Assembly: GCF_000374085.1 (NCBI RefSeq)
Contig: NZ_KB893387.1
Location: 28,398-92,397, forward strand
Reading direction: 5' to 3'
Length of the DNA: 64,000 nucleotides
Source of the DNA: Spirosoma spitsbergense DSM 19989
Lineage (GTDB): Bacteria; Bacteroidota; Bacteroidia; Cytophagales; Spirosomataceae
Shown: in pieces, positions 56,291 to 64,000 of the stretch
Layout of the letters: each line of letters starts with the position of its first letter
Position numbering within the stretch: position 1 is the stretch's first letter
Notes under the pieces: model-generated
Told to the model about the DNA's origin: nothing
Seen by the model: the letters and a program-made list of their open reading frames with translations, nothing else
Database searches by the model: none
Program-made: the position numbers and the translations under genes

Positions 56291-57354
56291 TACTGAACCT
56301 GCTCAATGGTCGGGTCAAAGCTCCAGAGGTCGTCGAAACGGCTGCTGGCACTGCCTCCAGTTGTAACGTACCCTTGTCCACCAATGGCAAACCCTACGCC
56401 GTACGTCCGGGAAGCCCCTTCAAAAACACCCCGGGTGGTCCACAAATCAGTTGCCGGATCGTATTCCCAGACATCTTTGGTCGTGCTGGTGCCACTACCC
56501 GTTACAATGTAGCCTTTGCCGTTAATGGTGAAGCCTACACCATAGCTCCGGGCAATGCTGGCCTGGTCGGTGGTGAAATCCAGTTTCTGGGTCCATAAAT
56601 CCTGCGCGGGGTCGTACGACCAGAAGTCTTTCTGATCTACTTGATTGTTATTGCCCGTACCAACATAAGCGATGTTATTGATAACGAAAGAAACAGCTCC
56701 CACACGCTTGGCCCCACCGTAGCTGGCTACTTTGGTCCAGGTATTGGCCGTTGGATCGAAGGCCCACATATCTTTCAGGTAATTGCCATCGTAGCCCGTA
56801 CCTACATAGCCTTTCGTGCCAATGGCAAAGGCAACGGCGGTCTGGCGGGCGGTGCCACCAAAATCAGCTACTGCTTTCCAGGTATTCGTTGCTGGGTTGT
56901 ATTCCCAGAAATCTTTCAGCCGGTCGCTGTTGGCGTTGATACCGGTACCAATGTAACCTTTTGTGCCCGTGGCAAAACCAACCCCGGCGAAACGGGCTAC
57001 TCCGCCGAAATCCGCTTTCTGTGTCCAGGCATTGCGAGCGGGGTCGTACGCCCAGAAATCTTTCAAACGGTTGCTGTTGGCATCGGAACCCGTACCCATG
57101 TACGCGATAGTGCCAATAACGAAGCTGGATGCACCGTACCGGCTCACGCCTTCCAGTTGTGATTTTGTTGTCCAGTCTCCCAGAGTAGACACAACGTCGG
57201 TTGTTTTACAGCCTATGAGCGCACCAGCCCAGCCGATGCAAAGTATCCCTAAAACCCAATTGGTGCGGGTGGTGGAAGAGAGTGAATTCTCTGCTGATAT
57301 AGATTTCGACTGGGATTTTCTAGCCGAAAGAAATCGGAATGGTAAATGAATCAT
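56290..57354 (-). CDS. Kelch-repeat lipoprotein
   Basis: 354 residues with a lipoprotein signal (WVLGILCIGWAGALIGC, Cys49). Six blades of a beta-propeller are visible, each with GxGF and a W-x-Y-D/N-P-x-x-W pattern such as KDFWAYDPARNAWTQK, KDFWEYNPATNTWKA and KDVWEYDPATDLWTT. Kelch propellers bind proteins or glycans. First gene of the trio with DUF4907 and DUF4270. The leader is unusually long before the lipobox; MIHLPF could be extended. Confidence 0.88.
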   Translation of the reverse strand: MIHLPFRFLSARKSQSKSISAENSLSSTTRTNWVLGILCIGWAGALIGCKTTDVVSTLGDWTTKSQLEGVSRYGASSFVIGTIAYMGTGSDANSNRLKDFWAYDPARNAWTQKADFGGVARFAGVGFATGTKGYIGTGINANSDRLKDFWEYNPATNTWKAVADFGGTARQTAVAFAIGTKGYVGTGYDGNYLKDMWAFDPTANTWTKVASYGGAKRVGAVSFVINNIAYVGTGNNNQVDQKDFWSYDPAQDLWTQKLDFTTDQASIARSYGVGFTINGKGYIVTGSGTSTTKDVWEYDPATDLWTTRGVFEGASRTYGVGFAIGGQGYVTTGGSASSRFDDLWSFDPTIEQVQ

Positions 57355-57378
57355 GAAAAAACGAGCGTGACGAACGAA

Positions 57379-57519
57379 TTAAAACGTAAAGGTATAGCAA
57401 TTTGAGTTAACAACGACGATGCCGGTAGCCTGACCAGCCTGCGTTACCTCATTGGTTTTCGACGCGGCCAACACAATGGATTGGCCGGGTTCTGCAAAAT
57501 TACACCAAAGGGGTACTAC
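57379..57519 (-). pseudogene. Possible 3' remnant of a lost gene
   Basis: A minus-strand frame of 46 codons without a start codon, ending TAA (57379-57381), reads AEPGQSIVLAASKTNEVTQ and then GIVVVNSNCYTFTF, which has coding-like composition. It lies directly upstream of the Kelch gene. It may be the end of a deleted gene or chance. Confidence 0.3.
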
Positions 57520-57589
57520 TTACCAACGAGCTATTCTCATAAAAATTCTTAATTGATGCCGTTGATTTAAGCCGTGTCGCTGATAAAAT

Positions 57590-57634
57590 CCAACGGCTAC
57601 AGCCTAAAGACCCGCTTCAGGCTGTAACCGTTGG
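57590..57634 (-). terminator. Terminator after the S41 protease
   Basis: 16-bp arms with one wobble-type mismatch (57590-57605, 57619-57634) followed on the minus strand by a short T-run, 20 bp after the stop at 57654. Confidence 0.7.
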
Positions 57635-57653
57635 AACGCGACTGAAAAAAATA

Positions 57654-59129
57654 TCAGAACGTCAGATTCCTGAGTTTCCGAATCATGGAATGCCCCCCTG
57701 CTTTGCGTTCCAGGGATGAACCCAGGGCTGCCAGCGGGTTGCCAGGCGTTATAGCCCGACGGCCACCGGCTACAGCAACGCCAGTAATTTGGTAGAGTGC
57801 TTCACTCAGCAGGGCTTCGTTGGTGTCGCCCAGCGGCAATAAGGTAATAGCCTCCTCCACCGTGGTGCCGGGGGTAAAACCGGTAGAATAATCAGACTGC
57901 CCCAAACTATTGTAGGACTTGAATACGATGGGCTGCATCCCCCACTTTATCTTGCCCGTATCGTCCGTAATGGTAATCGAGCCCACATTTTTGCCGTAGG
58001 TAGTGGTTCCAATGGTCGTTACGGGCATGTAAGGCCGCAGACCGTTGATGATTAGCTCACTGGCAGAAGCTGTTTGGTCCGTCGTCAGGACAAATACCCG
58101 CGAGAGGCTGTTGCCAATGTTCTGCGACTTGTCGAGAAAATTCGTGATGAAGAAACTGCTGCCGTATTCCTTTTGTAGGTAAGGCGTGATACTGGCGTTC
58201 CACTCTTCGCGGAAATACAGTTTACCGGAACTAACCCCTTTGCCAATCAGGCTGGCCAGATTAGCCGACGAGGAGGTATAGCCGCCCGGATTGTAGCGTA
58301 AGTCCAGCACCAGTTCATTGACTCCCTGCGCTTTGAAACGGGCAAAAACCGCATCGACCTGCGCATCATATTCGTTGGCCGTACTGCCGTTGGCACCCGG
58401 CACAAACTGATTATACACCAGATAGCCGATTTTTTTGCTGCCAATGGCGTATACAGAATCCATAAAGACCGGATTTTCCTGGAACGTAGTAGCCGTTACG
58501 CTGATTGTTTTATCGGTATCGATCAGCGTTGTGCCGCTTACACTAGCCAAACCAAAGGTAAAGGCCGTTGTGCTACTGTAAAGCAGGTCGGCGTAATTGG
58601 TCGTGCTCAATAGCTGGCCGTTCACTTTGGAGATGATGTCGCCCCGTTTCAACCCGGCTTTCTGTGCCGGAGAATTAGGCAGTACGTATAGGACCTGAGC
58701 AATAACGCCCGTTCCTCCCGATGTTCGCAGGTATAGATTGTATTCCATACCGGTGGTTAGTGTTTGCCCGCTTAGTTCGGCCGTTAGCGTGTTCGCGTCG
58801 TTTTCGATCCAGGAGAACCGATCGCCGGTTGGGTTGGTGGTGGCGTCGTACTTGTTCAGAATGGAGTCGAAAAATACGTCGGGGGCAAGGGTCGTGTCGG
58901 GGTTGGCCGGAATCGTCGTGTTCCAGTAATAGTACTCCCGCATATTCGACAGGATCCAGGAGTCAACGGTTGTGTTCTCACTGGTTGATGCTGTCGTTTG
59001 TGGCGTAACGTTGTCTGAGTTCTTGGTACAGGCCGAGAGCAGACCAATAAAACCAGTCAGTAAAAACAGCCTTACTGACCAGTGCTGAAAAGAACGCGCG
59101 TTTTTCCGGGTGTTTTGAGTACCATTCAT
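57654..59129 (-). CDS. S41-family (C-terminal processing type) peptidase, lipoprotein
   Basis: 491 residues with lipobox (IGLLSAC, Cys34). A PDZ domain (about 150-225, QKAGLKRGDIISKVNGQLL) precedes the protease core with LDLRYNPGGYTSSSANLASLI and TTDQTASASELIINGL, where the Ser after TA is the catalytic Ser position; the partner Lys lies in a later TTYGKNVG. Likely cuts partner proteins at the periplasmic side. Confidence 0.87.
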   Translation of the reverse strand: MNGTQNTRKNARSFQHWSVRLFLLTGFIGLLSACTKNSDNVTPQTTASTSENTTVDSWILSNMREYYYWNTTIPANPDTTLAPDVFFDSILNKYDATTNPTGDRFSWIENDANTLTAELSGQTLTTGMEYNLYLRTSGGTGVIAQVLYVLPNSPAQKAGLKRGDIISKVNGQLLSTTNYADLLYSSTTAFTFGLASVSGTTLIDTDKTISVTATTFQENPVFMDSVYAIGSKKIGYLVYNQFVPGANGSTANEYDAQVDAVFARFKAQGVNELVLDLRYNPGGYTSSSANLASLIGKGVSSGKLYFREEWNASITPYLQKEYGSSFFITNFLDKSQNIGNSLSRVFVLTTDQTASASELIINGLRPYMPVTTIGTTTYGKNVGSITITDDTGKIKWGMQPIVFKSYNSLGQSDYSTGFTPGTTVEEAITLLPLGDTNEALLSEALYQITGVAVAGGRRAITPGNPLAALGSSLERKAGGHSMIRKLRNLTF

Positions 59130-59375
59130 TGTTGTTGTTGTTCTGTAGAGTTAATAGATAAAACATGCCCTTATCTGATAACGAATACGACAGAAAAATG
59201 AACAATGTTGCACCACGCGTTTCAATGGGGCATATTTAATGGGCATTTAATTCGGGCCTGACCTTCCTGTACAGGTATGCGTCCGAAGCGTGAATACTAG
59301 GGTATTCCATTGATTTTGTAGTTATAAACAGACTTTTGTGGCCAGTAGGCACGATAAGTAGTCAGGTTTGTGTTA

Positions 59376-59383
59376 TATCTTTG
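59376..59383 (+). promoter_or_regulatory. -7 box upstream of the gluconate-dehydrogenase-type operon
   Basis: TATCTTTG matches the Bacteroidota -7 consensus, 40 bp before the GTG start. No well-placed -33 element. Just upstream, gaatac-tagg-gtattc (59292-59307) is an operator-like inverted repeat; the rest of 59130-59422 shows nothing. Confidence 0.45.
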
Positions 59384-59422
59384 GGAGAATGAGTAGCATG
59401 ATTTTGATATAAACTAACTTCT

Positions 59423-59974
59423 GTGGAAAGACGTAACGCATTAAAAACAATGGCCGGGGCCGTTGGCGGCTTGATTAGTTTGCCTGCTTGGGCCAACGGC
59501 TGGACGGCGGACACTGTCCGTTCGACTCCTCAACTGCTTTCTCGTAGCCAGGATGGACTGCTGGCCGAACTGGTTGAGACCATCATTCCGGCTACCGATA
59601 CACCCGGGGCAAAAGGGCTGAATGTGCATCAGTTCGTGCAAAAAATGATAACGGATTGCTATCCGGTAACCGCGCAGAACACCCTGCGCAACGGGTTGGA
59701 TTCATTGGATGGGCTGGCAAAAACGGCGTATGGTAACTCATTTGCCGGAGGAGATGCGGCCCAGCGCACGGCTTTGCTTACGCAGTTATCCCAATCTACG
59801 GACGCGGGGCAGAAAGAATTTTACTCGCTGGTAAAAGGACTTACTGTTCGGGGCTACATGAGTTCAGAATACGTGATGACTAACCTCACGCACTACCAGT
59901 TTATACCGGGCCACTATTACGGCTGTGTTCCCGTTGCCCAGAAAAACCAAAAAACAACCTCGCAGGGGAAATAA
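59423..59974 (+). CDS. Gluconate 2-dehydrogenase subunit 3-like protein
   Basis: 183 residues starting with GTG. A Tat-like leader (MERRNALKTMAGAVGGLISLPAWANG) is followed by LLAELVETIIPATDTPGAKGLNVHQFVQKMITD, the subunit-3 core. It is the small exported partner of a GMC oxidoreductase; the next gene is that enzyme, 112 bp on. No ATG lies in frame upstream before a stop. Confidence 0.88.
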   Translation: MERRNALKTMAGAVGGLISLPAWANGWTADTVRSTPQLLSRSQDGLLAELVETIIPATDTPGAKGLNVHQFVQKMITDCYPVTAQNTLRNGLDSLDGLAKTAYGNSFAGGDAAQRTALLTQLSQSTDAGQKEFYSLVKGLTVRGYMSSEYVMTNLTHYQFIPGHYYGCVPVAQKNQKTTSQGK

Positions 59975-60086
59975 ATATCGGTTTACGGTTTAACGTTTAC
60001 GCCGGGCCGCCGATGCGGTTGGCTGACGCGAGAGACACTTTTGCGTCAGACAACCGTAAATTTAAAAACCATAAACTTAACCAGAC

Positions 60087-61799
60087 ATGTCTTATATAAA
60101 CATAGATGCTCAGGCGCAGAATACATACGATGCCATCGTGATTGGCTCGGGTATTTCGGGTGGCTGGGCCGCCAAAGAATTAACCGGTAAAGGACTCCGT
60201 ACACTGGTGCTCGAACGCGGCCGCGATGTTCGGCACGTAACGGATTATCCATCCACCAACATGCAGCCCTGGGAGTTTGAACACCGCAACCAGCTTAAAC
60301 GAGAGGTGCGGGAGGCCAACCCTATTATCAGTAAATGCTACGCCTTTTATGAAGGAACGGAGCAGTTTTTTGTGAAAGATGCCGAGCATCCCTACGTGCA
60401 GGACAAACCCTTCGACTGGATTCGGGGCTATCAGGTGGGTGGTAAATCGCTCATGTGGGCGCGGCAAACCCAGCGGTGGAGCGACTTTGATTTTGACGGC
60501 CCCGCCCGCGATGGCTTCGCCGTCGACTGGCCCATCCGCTACGCCGACATTGCCCCCTGGTACAGCTACGTGGAGAAATTTGCCGGTATTTCGGGAAATA
60601 AAGACGGAATTGCTACGCTGCCCGACGGGGAGTTTCTGCCCCCGCACGAGTGGAACTGCGTGGAGAAACATTTCCAGAAAAAAGTAGCGGGTAAATACAA
60701 CGACCGGCACGTCATTATGGGTCGGGCGGCTCACATTACCAAGCCCCAGCCAATTCACTTTCAGCAGGGTCGGGCGCAGTGTCAGCACCGGACCATCTGC
60801 GAGCGAGGTTGCCCGTTTGGCGGGTATTTCAGCAGTAACTCCTCCACCATTCCCTGGGCGGCCAAAACGGGAAAAATGACCCTGCGCCCCAATTCGGTGG
60901 TGCATTCCATCATCTATGATGAAAAGAAGGGAAAGGCAACCGGTGTGCGCATCATCGATGCCGATACCAAACAGATGCAGGAATTTTACGCCCGCATCAT
61001 CTTCCTGAACGCGGCTGCCCTGAACTCAAACCTGGTGTTGCTCAACTCTACATCCAACCGGTTTCAAAATGGATTAGGTAACGATAGCGGTGTTCTGGGT
61101 AAATACGCGGCTTTCCACAACTACCGGGCCGGTGTTTCGGGTGAGTACGACGGCGACCTTGATTCGACTACCGATGGTCGGCGGCCGAACAGTCCGTACA
61201 TTCCGCGTTTCCGGAATGTGCATAAACAGGAGATGGGCTTTTTGCGGGGCTACGCGGCCGGTTTTTCGGCGGGCCGTATTTCGCGTTCCGACCAGAGTGG
61301 GGTGGGGGCAGACCTGAAAGAAAGCCTGCTGAATCCAAAACTGGGTGGGTGGCACGTCGGTTCGCACATGATGGGCGAAACCATTCCGAAAGAAACGAAT
61401 TACCTGGCTCTCGACCCGAACCTGAAAGACCCGTTTGGCATTCCGCAACTGAAAATTTCCATCGCCTACGACGACAACGACGATAAGATGGTGAAGGACT
61501 ATCAGGAGCAACTGACGGAGATGTTTACCGAAGCCGGTTTTACAAACATCCGCGTTCGGGACAGCCACGCCAGTCCGGGTCTGGATATTCACGAAATGGG
61601 GGGCGTCCGGATGGGTAAAGACCCCAAAACGTCTATGCTGAACAAGTGGAATCAACTTCACGCCGTGAAAAACGTATTCGTTACCGACGGTGCCTGCATG
61701 ACCTCCACGTCAACCCAAAACCCTTCTCTGACATACATGGCCCTGACAGCCCGTGCCGCCGATTATGCCGTGAAGGAGATGAAGAAAGGGAATATGTGA
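60087..61799 (+). CDS. GMC-family flavin oxidoreductase (gluconate dehydrogenase large-subunit type)
   Basis: 570 residues. FAD fold YDAIVIGSGISGGWAAKEL at the N-terminus; RGYQVGGKSLMWARQTQRW; a Cys-rich segment (CQHRTICERGCPFGG) typical of this bacterial subgroup; and the C-terminal DGACMTSTSTQNPSLTYMALTARAADYA. Oxidises sugars or sugar acids and probably travels with subunit 3 through Tat in the complex. No own signal peptide. Confidence 0.92.
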   Translation: MSYINIDAQAQNTYDAIVIGSGISGGWAAKELTGKGLRTLVLERGRDVRHVTDYPSTNMQPWEFEHRNQLKREVREANPIISKCYAFYEGTEQFFVKDAEHPYVQDKPFDWIRGYQVGGKSLMWARQTQRWSDFDFDGPARDGFAVDWPIRYADIAPWYSYVEKFAGISGNKDGIATLPDGEFLPPHEWNCVEKHFQKKVAGKYNDRHVIMGRAAHITKPQPIHFQQGRAQCQHRTICERGCPFGGYFSSNSSTIPWAAKTGKMTLRPNSVVHSIIYDEKKGKATGVRIIDADTKQMQEFYARIIFLNAAALNSNLVLLNSTSNRFQNGLGNDSGVLGKYAAFHNYRAGVSGEYDGDLDSTTDGRRPNSPYIPRFRNVHKQEMGFLRGYAAGFSAGRISRSDQSGVGADLKESLLNPKLGGWHVGSHMMGETIPKETNYLALDPNLKDPFGIPQLKISIAYDDNDDKMVKDYQEQLTEMFTEAGFTNIRVRDSHASPGLDIHEMGGVRMGKDPKTSMLNKWNQLHAVKNVFVTDGACMTSTSTQNPSLTYMALTARAADYAVKEMKKGNM

Positions 61800-61823
61800 T
61801 CGTATCCGTTCTTATAATTTCCC

Positions 61824-61867
61824 CTCCCGTAAATAGCAGCCATAGGACCGGCTGCTATTTACGGGAG
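61824..61867 (+). terminator. Terminator of the GMC operon
   Basis: 18-bp perfect arms (61824-61841, 61850-61867) followed directly by six T residues. Confidence 0.9.
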
Positions 61868-61870
61868 TTT

Positions 61871-61937
61871 TTTCTGTCATTCCGACGAAAGGAGGAATCT
61901 CAAGCGTCAGGACATTCTTTCGTCGGAGTGACAGAAA
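61871..61937. repeat. Dispersed-type inverted repeat (gtcattccgacgaaa...gaggaatct)
   Basis: 20-bp arms with one mismatch (61871-61890, 61918-61937) around ggaggaatctcaagcg. The core is a sequence I recognise as a common intergenic repeat in Bacteroidota genomes (recall, not searched). It abuts the terminator before it. Confidence 0.6.
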
Positions 61938-62007
61938 AAAGTAGTATTTCTACGACCGTGCCAACTTTTGGGATAGATATACAGTAATCTCACATTCCTA
62001 TCAAGTC

Positions 62008-63333
62008 ATGATTAAACCGCTTGTTGGCATTATTTGCCTGATAACTTCGCTGGTTGCGGGTGATAGCATCGCCGAAACCCATCCCGTGAAGCCTCCCCGA
62101 ACTTCTGTGCATACCACGAAAAAGGCCGATGACCCGCTGGTATTAAAACTCCCGGCCGGATTTTCGGGCAGCATCATCGCGCAGGATTTAGGCCCCACCC
62201 GGCACGTCGCCGTTACTAAAACCGGTGATATCTACGTAAAACTCAACAAGCTGAAAGATGGAAAAGGCATTTACCGGCTGCGGGACACCAACAACGACGG
62301 CCTGATTGATGAGCAGATGGGATTTGGCAACTATCCCGGAACGGGGATTGTTCTCAAAAACGACTACCTGTATGCTTCCTCCAATTCGGGGATTTATCGG
62401 TACAAACTAAATGATAAACAGGAAGTTATGAACTCCGACCAGCCCGAGATGATCGTGTCCGGTTTACGGGAAAAAGACCGCGATAAATCGAAGTCGATAG
62501 CGGTTGATAATCAGGGGAACATCTACGTCAACGTAGCCTCGGATAATGATGCCTGTCGGGAAGCGGGAACCGGGAAAGGACTAATGCCCTGCCCGCTGCT
62601 GGATTCGGCGGCTGGCATCTGGAAATTTAAAGCGGATGTTCCCAACCAGTCATTCGACAAGGGTACGCGCTATGCCACCGGCCTGAAAAACGTGGTAGGG
62701 CTGGACTGGAACGATAAAACGAACTCGCTGTTCGTGCTACAGCACGGACGGGGCCGGTTCGATGATTTTTACCCCCAAATGTACACGCCCCAGATGAGCG
62801 CCGAACTCCCCGCCGAAACCATGTACGAAGTACACCAGGGCGACGATGCGGGCTGGCCGTACATTTATTACGACCCCATCCAGAAAAAGAAAATTATGGC
62901 ACCCGAATACGGGGGTGACGGTAAGAAAGTGGGCACGGCAAAAACCATTGACCCGCTGGTGGCTTTCCCTGCGCACATGGCCCCGAACGGATTGCTGTTT
63001 TACACCGGAACGGCCTTCCCCGAACGGTATCGGAACGGCGCGTTTGTTGCCTTCCACTCCCAGTCGCAGCCGTTGCACAAAGGGTATCTGGTGGGCTTCG
63101 TGCCGTTCAAAAACGGAAAGCCATCGGGCCCCTGGGAGATTTTCGCCGACAATTTTTCGGGCATCGACCTGGAGAAACCCAGCGGCCCCGTGCAGCACCG
63201 CCCCTGCGGACTGGCCCAGGGACCAGACGGTGCCCTCTACGTGACGGATGACCTGAACGGAACCCTGTTTAAGATCAGCTATCAGGGAGGGGATAAAGGA
63301 ACGAAAGCAACGGCTGGTTTGAAGAAGAAATAA
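62008..63333 (+). CDS. PQQ/sorbosone dehydrogenase-like beta-propeller protein
   Basis: 441 residues with signal peptide (LVGIICLITSLVAGDSIA). Propeller features: LPAGFSGSIIAQDLGPTRHVAV, YATGLKNVVGLDWN, YEVHQGDDAGWPYIYYDP and HRPCGLAQGPDGALYVTDDL. Such proteins oxidise sugars with PQQ in the periplasm. No haem CxxCH motif. Its place after the GMC enzyme suggests a shared sugar-oxidation role, but a terminator and repeat separate them. Confidence 0.85.
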   Translation: MIKPLVGIICLITSLVAGDSIAETHPVKPPRTSVHTTKKADDPLVLKLPAGFSGSIIAQDLGPTRHVAVTKTGDIYVKLNKLKDGKGIYRLRDTNNDGLIDEQMGFGNYPGTGIVLKNDYLYASSNSGIYRYKLNDKQEVMNSDQPEMIVSGLREKDRDKSKSIAVDNQGNIYVNVASDNDACREAGTGKGLMPCPLLDSAAGIWKFKADVPNQSFDKGTRYATGLKNVVGLDWNDKTNSLFVLQHGRGRFDDFYPQMYTPQMSAELPAETMYEVHQGDDAGWPYIYYDPIQKKKIMAPEYGGDGKKVGTAKTIDPLVAFPAHMAPNGLLFYTGTAFPERYRNGAFVAFHSQSQPLHKGYLVGFVPFKNGKPSGPWEIFADNFSGIDLEKPSGPVQHRPCGLAQGPDGALYVTDDLNGTLFKISYQGGDKGTKATAGLKKK

Positions 63334-63473
63334 CAGACAGGATCATTTGTCGTTCAACCTCATAAGGACAGGGAACTGGCTTTGTGGGGTTGTTTTTTTG
63401 CGCCATACTACTCAGTTGATCGGTACCAATGTGGACATCGTTGCCCTTGATGGAACCGCCTTTCATCAGGAGG
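63334..63473. other. Intergenic stretch before the MITE-like element
   Basis: No gene that I trust. A minus frame (63275-63523) covers it but overlaps the preceding gene and has no family match. Confidence 0.4.
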
Positions 63474-63694
63474 TGCGTTTCAATCTTGTTTGATTTCGTT
63501 TTTATGTTGTCCCATCGGGACATAACAACGTAGTGTCGGTAGCTTTAGGGTTTAAATTCTCTCTCTCTGGCGTGCCGTAGGTACGCGACCAGTTGCGTAC
63601 CTACGGCACGCCAGAGACATTCAGGGTCATTTTTCTACCGACGCCACGCTGTCAAATCCCTACGGGATAAACGTTCACTCAAGATTGAAACGCA
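63474..63694. mobile_element. MITE-like element with 15-bp perfect terminal inverted repeats
   Basis: tgcgtttcaatcttg (63474-63488) and its exact complement (63680-63694) bound a 221-bp stretch without coding capacity. Inside are an imperfect 14-bp inverted pair around gtgtcggtag (63529-63542) and ctaccgacgccacg (63635-63648), and a central perfect 23-bp hairpin (63564-63586, 63595-63617). The 8-bp ctttcatc occurs just outside both ends (63460-63467, 63696-63703), a possible target duplication though offset on the left. Confidence 0.55.
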
Positions 63695-63715
63695 TCTTTC
63701 ATCGCGTTCTTTTCA

Positions 63716-64000
63716 TCATAAGATCGGTTCCTCGTCTTGAATGGATTGTAAAATTTCCTGATAACGAACTTCCCCAAGCTGACTTTTAATGGCTTCCAGA
63801 TAATCTGCTGTTACCTCGACCTTGGGCGAACCCAATTGTTTAAACGTCAGATAAGCTAGCCAAAGCTGGGCAATTGCTTTCTCGGCATCCTGAAACTGCT
63901 CCCAGTAAATAGCCCCCATGTTGTGATACGTGACAGCTAGCCCGGCTTTATCGCCGATTTGCTGTTGGATGCTCAGGCTTTGCTGGAGATAGGTCAGGGC
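63716..64000 (-). CDS. C-terminal part of a TPR-repeat protein, cut by window
   Basis: The frame is open to the right edge; 94 residues are visible. ALTYLQQSLSIQQQIGDKAGLAVTYHNMGAIYW and AEKAIAQLWLAYLTFKQLGS are TPR motifs of the type found in Kinesin-light-chain-like, STAND-NTPase and signalling proteins; the end LGEVRYQEILQSIQDEE is a short helical cap. The upstream domains are outside the window, so function is open. Confidence 0.7.
   Translation of the reverse strand, partial: ALTYLQQSLSIQQQIGDKAGLAVTYHNMGAIYWEQFQDAEKAIAQLWLAYLTFKQLGSPKVEVTADYLEAIKSQLGEVRYQEILQSIQDEEPIL

Noticed and set aside
59292..59307. gaatac-tagg-gtattc as a third copy of the matrixin-CHAT palindrome
   Set aside because: Half-sites agree but the spacer is one base shorter and the central bases differ; kept only as a note at the promoter entry.
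63275..63523. 82-codon minus-strand frame
   Set aside because: Overlaps the end of the sorbosone-dehydrogenase-like gene and runs into the terminal repeat of the MITE-like element; composition is plausible but there is no support.
63474..63694. gtttcaatc / gattgaaac ends resemble CRISPR repeat ends
   Set aside because: Only one copy in each orientation, no regular spacers and no cas genes; it fits terminal inverted repeats.

Overview
The window looks like chromosome from a member of the Bacteroidota, most likely a Cytophagales/Spirosomaceae relative of Spirosoma. This placement is inference, resting on: two proteins with gliding-motility/type IX secretion (T9SS) C-terminal domains, a PorP/SprF-type barrel, DUF4270/DUF4907/Kelch and DUF3570/DUF4266 gene sets, many small lipoproteins, and a TAnnTTTG-type -7 box ahead of the thiamine operon. 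There is no rRNA, tRNA, prophage, transposase or CRISPR array.

Layout. 1-1301: tail of an arsenic cluster (arsM cut by the window edge, arsN2, and an internally deleted arsC remnant). 1378-4953: recO, a lipoprotein, a DUF4386 membrane protein with a small surface protein, and a Crp-like regulator. 5274-12583: a complete thiamine operon, promoter - TPP riboswitch - thiS-thiC-thiD-thiE-thiG-thiH-thiF(rhodanese fusion), most genes joined by ATGA overlaps, with a tenI-like gene facing it. 12623-17851: a YtxH-like protein, an AraC-methyltransferase fusion and, separately, an Ada metal-binding mini-protein, membrane proteins, and a divergent MocR / PNPOx-like pair.

17921-31996 is the most unusual part. 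Everything is on the minus strand except one 59-residue lipoprotein. A tight five-gene operon encodes an ECF sigma factor, a membrane anti-sigma-like protein with periplasmic TPRs, a second divergent sigma-like protein with a long N-terminal extension, a second anti-sigma-like membrane protein, and an M48-type metalloprotease fused to an outer-membrane barrel. Upstream lies a two-gene operon: a secreted matrixin fold that has lost its zinc site, fused to a LecA-like domain, and a secreted TPR-CHAT cysteine protease with a C-terminal membrane anchor. A 10-bp motif is shared by the control regions of the two operons. I propose this as a candidate envelope-sensing proteolytic system. Downstream are a PorP/SprF barrel and a PKD-rich T9SS cargo protein.

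32357-38992: OsmC, an AT-rich two-component module (regulator, kinase, membrane protein, small protein) bounded on its far side by a degenerate copy of the osmC 3' end, a 32-bp perfect palindrome, a GH63-like glucosidase and a VF530 protein. 39008-48178: two serine hydrolases, M28 and M20 peptidases, YceI, and a second T9SS-type surface protein. 48359-51827: a probable envelope redox island (Rieske lipoprotein, thioredoxin, ApbE, DUF4266, DUF3570). 52096-59129: GH95 fucosidase, the Kelch-DUF4907-DUF4270 trio, an S41 protease. 59423-63333: gluconate-dehydrogenase subunit 3 plus GMC oxidoreductase and a sorbosone-dehydrogenase-like propeller, followed by a MITE-like element and the end of a TPR protein running off the right edge.

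Start codons were chosen by eye; non-ATG track starts were replaced where an ATG with family support lay just inside. No homology search, structure prediction or folding program was run.
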